A stretch of DNA of 64,000 bases from Paenibacillus mendelii (GTDB lineage: Bacteria > Bacillota > Bacilli > Paenibacillales > Paenibacillaceae). Below the pieces are notes generated by a model. That model saw nothing but the letters and a program-made list of their open reading frames with translations, ran no database searches and had not been told where the DNA came from. Of this stretch, positions 63,388 through 64,000 are shown piece after piece; position 1 is the first letter of the stretch; the number at the start of each line of letters is the position of its first letter. Both the position numbers and the translations under genes were made by a program. The DNA lies in assembly GCF_024498075.1 (NCBI RefSeq), contig NZ_JANHOF010000016.1:62001-126000 (forward strand). The letters run 5' to 3'.

Positions 63388-63902
63388 ACAATCAGCTCCC
63401 GAGATGGGTCTTTTAGCAAGACCTTATTACTGTTGCATACAATCAGTTTTTGTTTATGCGCGGCAAGCATTTCAAAGATTTTAATCTTGTTTGTCTTATC
63501 GAATCTATGGTTCCATTTTAACATTTCGATTAGACCTTTAAAGGTTTGTTTGTAATTGGATCTCTCCAGCCCTGTTCGCTGTTTCACAAAACGAGAGATA
63601 ATTCGAATCGCTCGTTGAAAACGTTTATGATCGAGATAGATAATCACATCGGCCTCTTCAAAGCTTCGAGCCACCCACTTATAATAAACCCCCTCTACAA
63701 TCCACTGTTCTCCCATCAGTATTTCCTCAAGTAATTGATCACGGATCTCCGGAGAATTCTTCCCGCCAAACTCCACTTGATCGTTCCACATCACATTATC
63801 CAGTTCAAAGTATGGGATTTTATACTGACTGGATAGCATTCTAGCTAGATAAGATTTACCGCTTCCCGTTGATCCAATAATATGAATCTTCTTGTTGGAC
63901 AT
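63384..63902 (-). CDS. small P-loop kinase (FlaR/adenylate kinase-like)
   Basis: A 172-residue P-loop protein of the type annotated as topology modulation or FlaR-like. Walker A is IIGSTGSGKSYLA (residues 8-20), an Asp follows in FELDNVMWND, and the LID-like part is YLDHKRFQRAIRIISRF. It probably phosphorylates a nucleotide or small molecule. AAGGATGGG precedes ATG 63902. Confidence 0.82.
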   Translation of the reverse strand: MSNKKIHIIGSTGSGKSYLARMLSSQYKIPYFELDNVMWNDQVEFGGKNSPEIRDQLLEEILMGEQWIVEGVYYKWVARSFEEADVIIYLDHKRFQRAIRIISRFVKQRTGLERSNYKQTFKGLIEMLKWNHRFDKTNKIKIFEMLAAHKQKLIVCNSNKVLLKDPSRELIV

Positions 63903-63920
63903 GATGTCCCATCCTTATTC

Positions 63921-64000
63921 TCATTTTGGTGGCAAAAAGTACGTTACCACTCCATGTTCATTAAGGAACTCGAGTCTGGGCATATCGTCAGCTCCGATGA
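63921..64000 (-). CDS. partial gene end running off the window
   Basis: The minus strand reads IGADDMPRLEFLNEHGVVTY and FLPPK to TGA at 63921-63923, open to the window edge. The amino acid mix looks coding and the gap to the next gene is 18 bp, so it is likely the tail of an upstream operon gene. I cannot name it. Confidence 0.4.
   Translation of the reverse strand, partial: IGADDMPRLEFLNEHGVVTYFLPPK

Overview
The window looks like a chromosomal segment of a Paenibacillus-type Firmicute. The signs are a very large surface glycan hydrolase ending in three SLH domains, sugar ABC transporters with lipoprotein binding subunits, LacI and IclR regulators, strong AGGAGG ribosome sites, frequent TTG/GTG starts, and sigma-A type promoters. 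No rRNA, tRNA, CRISPR, transposase or phage gene is visible.

Left part (1-8.2 kb). A gene-less 1.5-kb stretch carries a precise 114-bp tandem array of paired palindromes. A minus-strand block follows: glpP, a sigma-A promoter, a leader with a strong terminator hairpin, then a HAD-IIA phosphatase, a metallophosphoesterase and a GH127-like hydrolase. The layout suggests GlpP antitermination of the phosphatase operon. Next come remnants of a sugar-binding lipoprotein and a LacI regulator, then an intact IclR regulator.

Catabolic cluster (8.4-19.7 kb). A minus-strand run holds a polar amino acid ABC importer, a nitrilase-type amidohydrolase, an M24 hydrolase, an SDR, an M20 deacylase (with an in-frame amber near its end), an aminotransferase and a DapA-like lyase. 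It sits under a GntR/FadR regulator with its own promoter and palindromic operator. A divergent enolase-superfamily epimerase completes the set. It reads as uptake and stepwise breakdown of an amidated, acylated or cyclic amino acid; the substrate is not determinable from sequence.

Middle (19.7-33 kb). A LacI remnant is followed by divergent KbaY/GatY aldolase and AgaS/GlmS-like SIS genes (amino-sugar or tagatose catabolism), a GNAT gene, a zinc-ribbon gene, a second palindrome array with nearly the same spacing as the first, a HAD gene, a frameshifted TIM-barrel gene, a heterodimeric ABC exporter with one frameshifted half, and a secreted GH99-like multidomain protein.

Glycan region (33-48 kb). 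A 2370-residue SLH-anchored GH13 amylase/pullulanase-like protein with a cre-type site lies beside a LacI regulator. A sugar importer operon (binding protein, two permeases) plus a GH106-like rhamnosidase follows, with three GGAAATCG-type operator-like sites around its promoter.

Right part (48-64 kb). A MerR/SRPBCC/MFS efflux cassette with a 19-bp-spacer promoter is followed by a patchwork of small genes: four Nudix, four GNAT in total (one broken), a quinone reductase, a GyrI-like protein, a second adenylate kinase, an intracellular sialidase-fold protein, a DMT transporter, a phosphoesterase, a HAD and a small kinase. Several genes here are broken by single-base deletions, nonsense codons or internal deletion.
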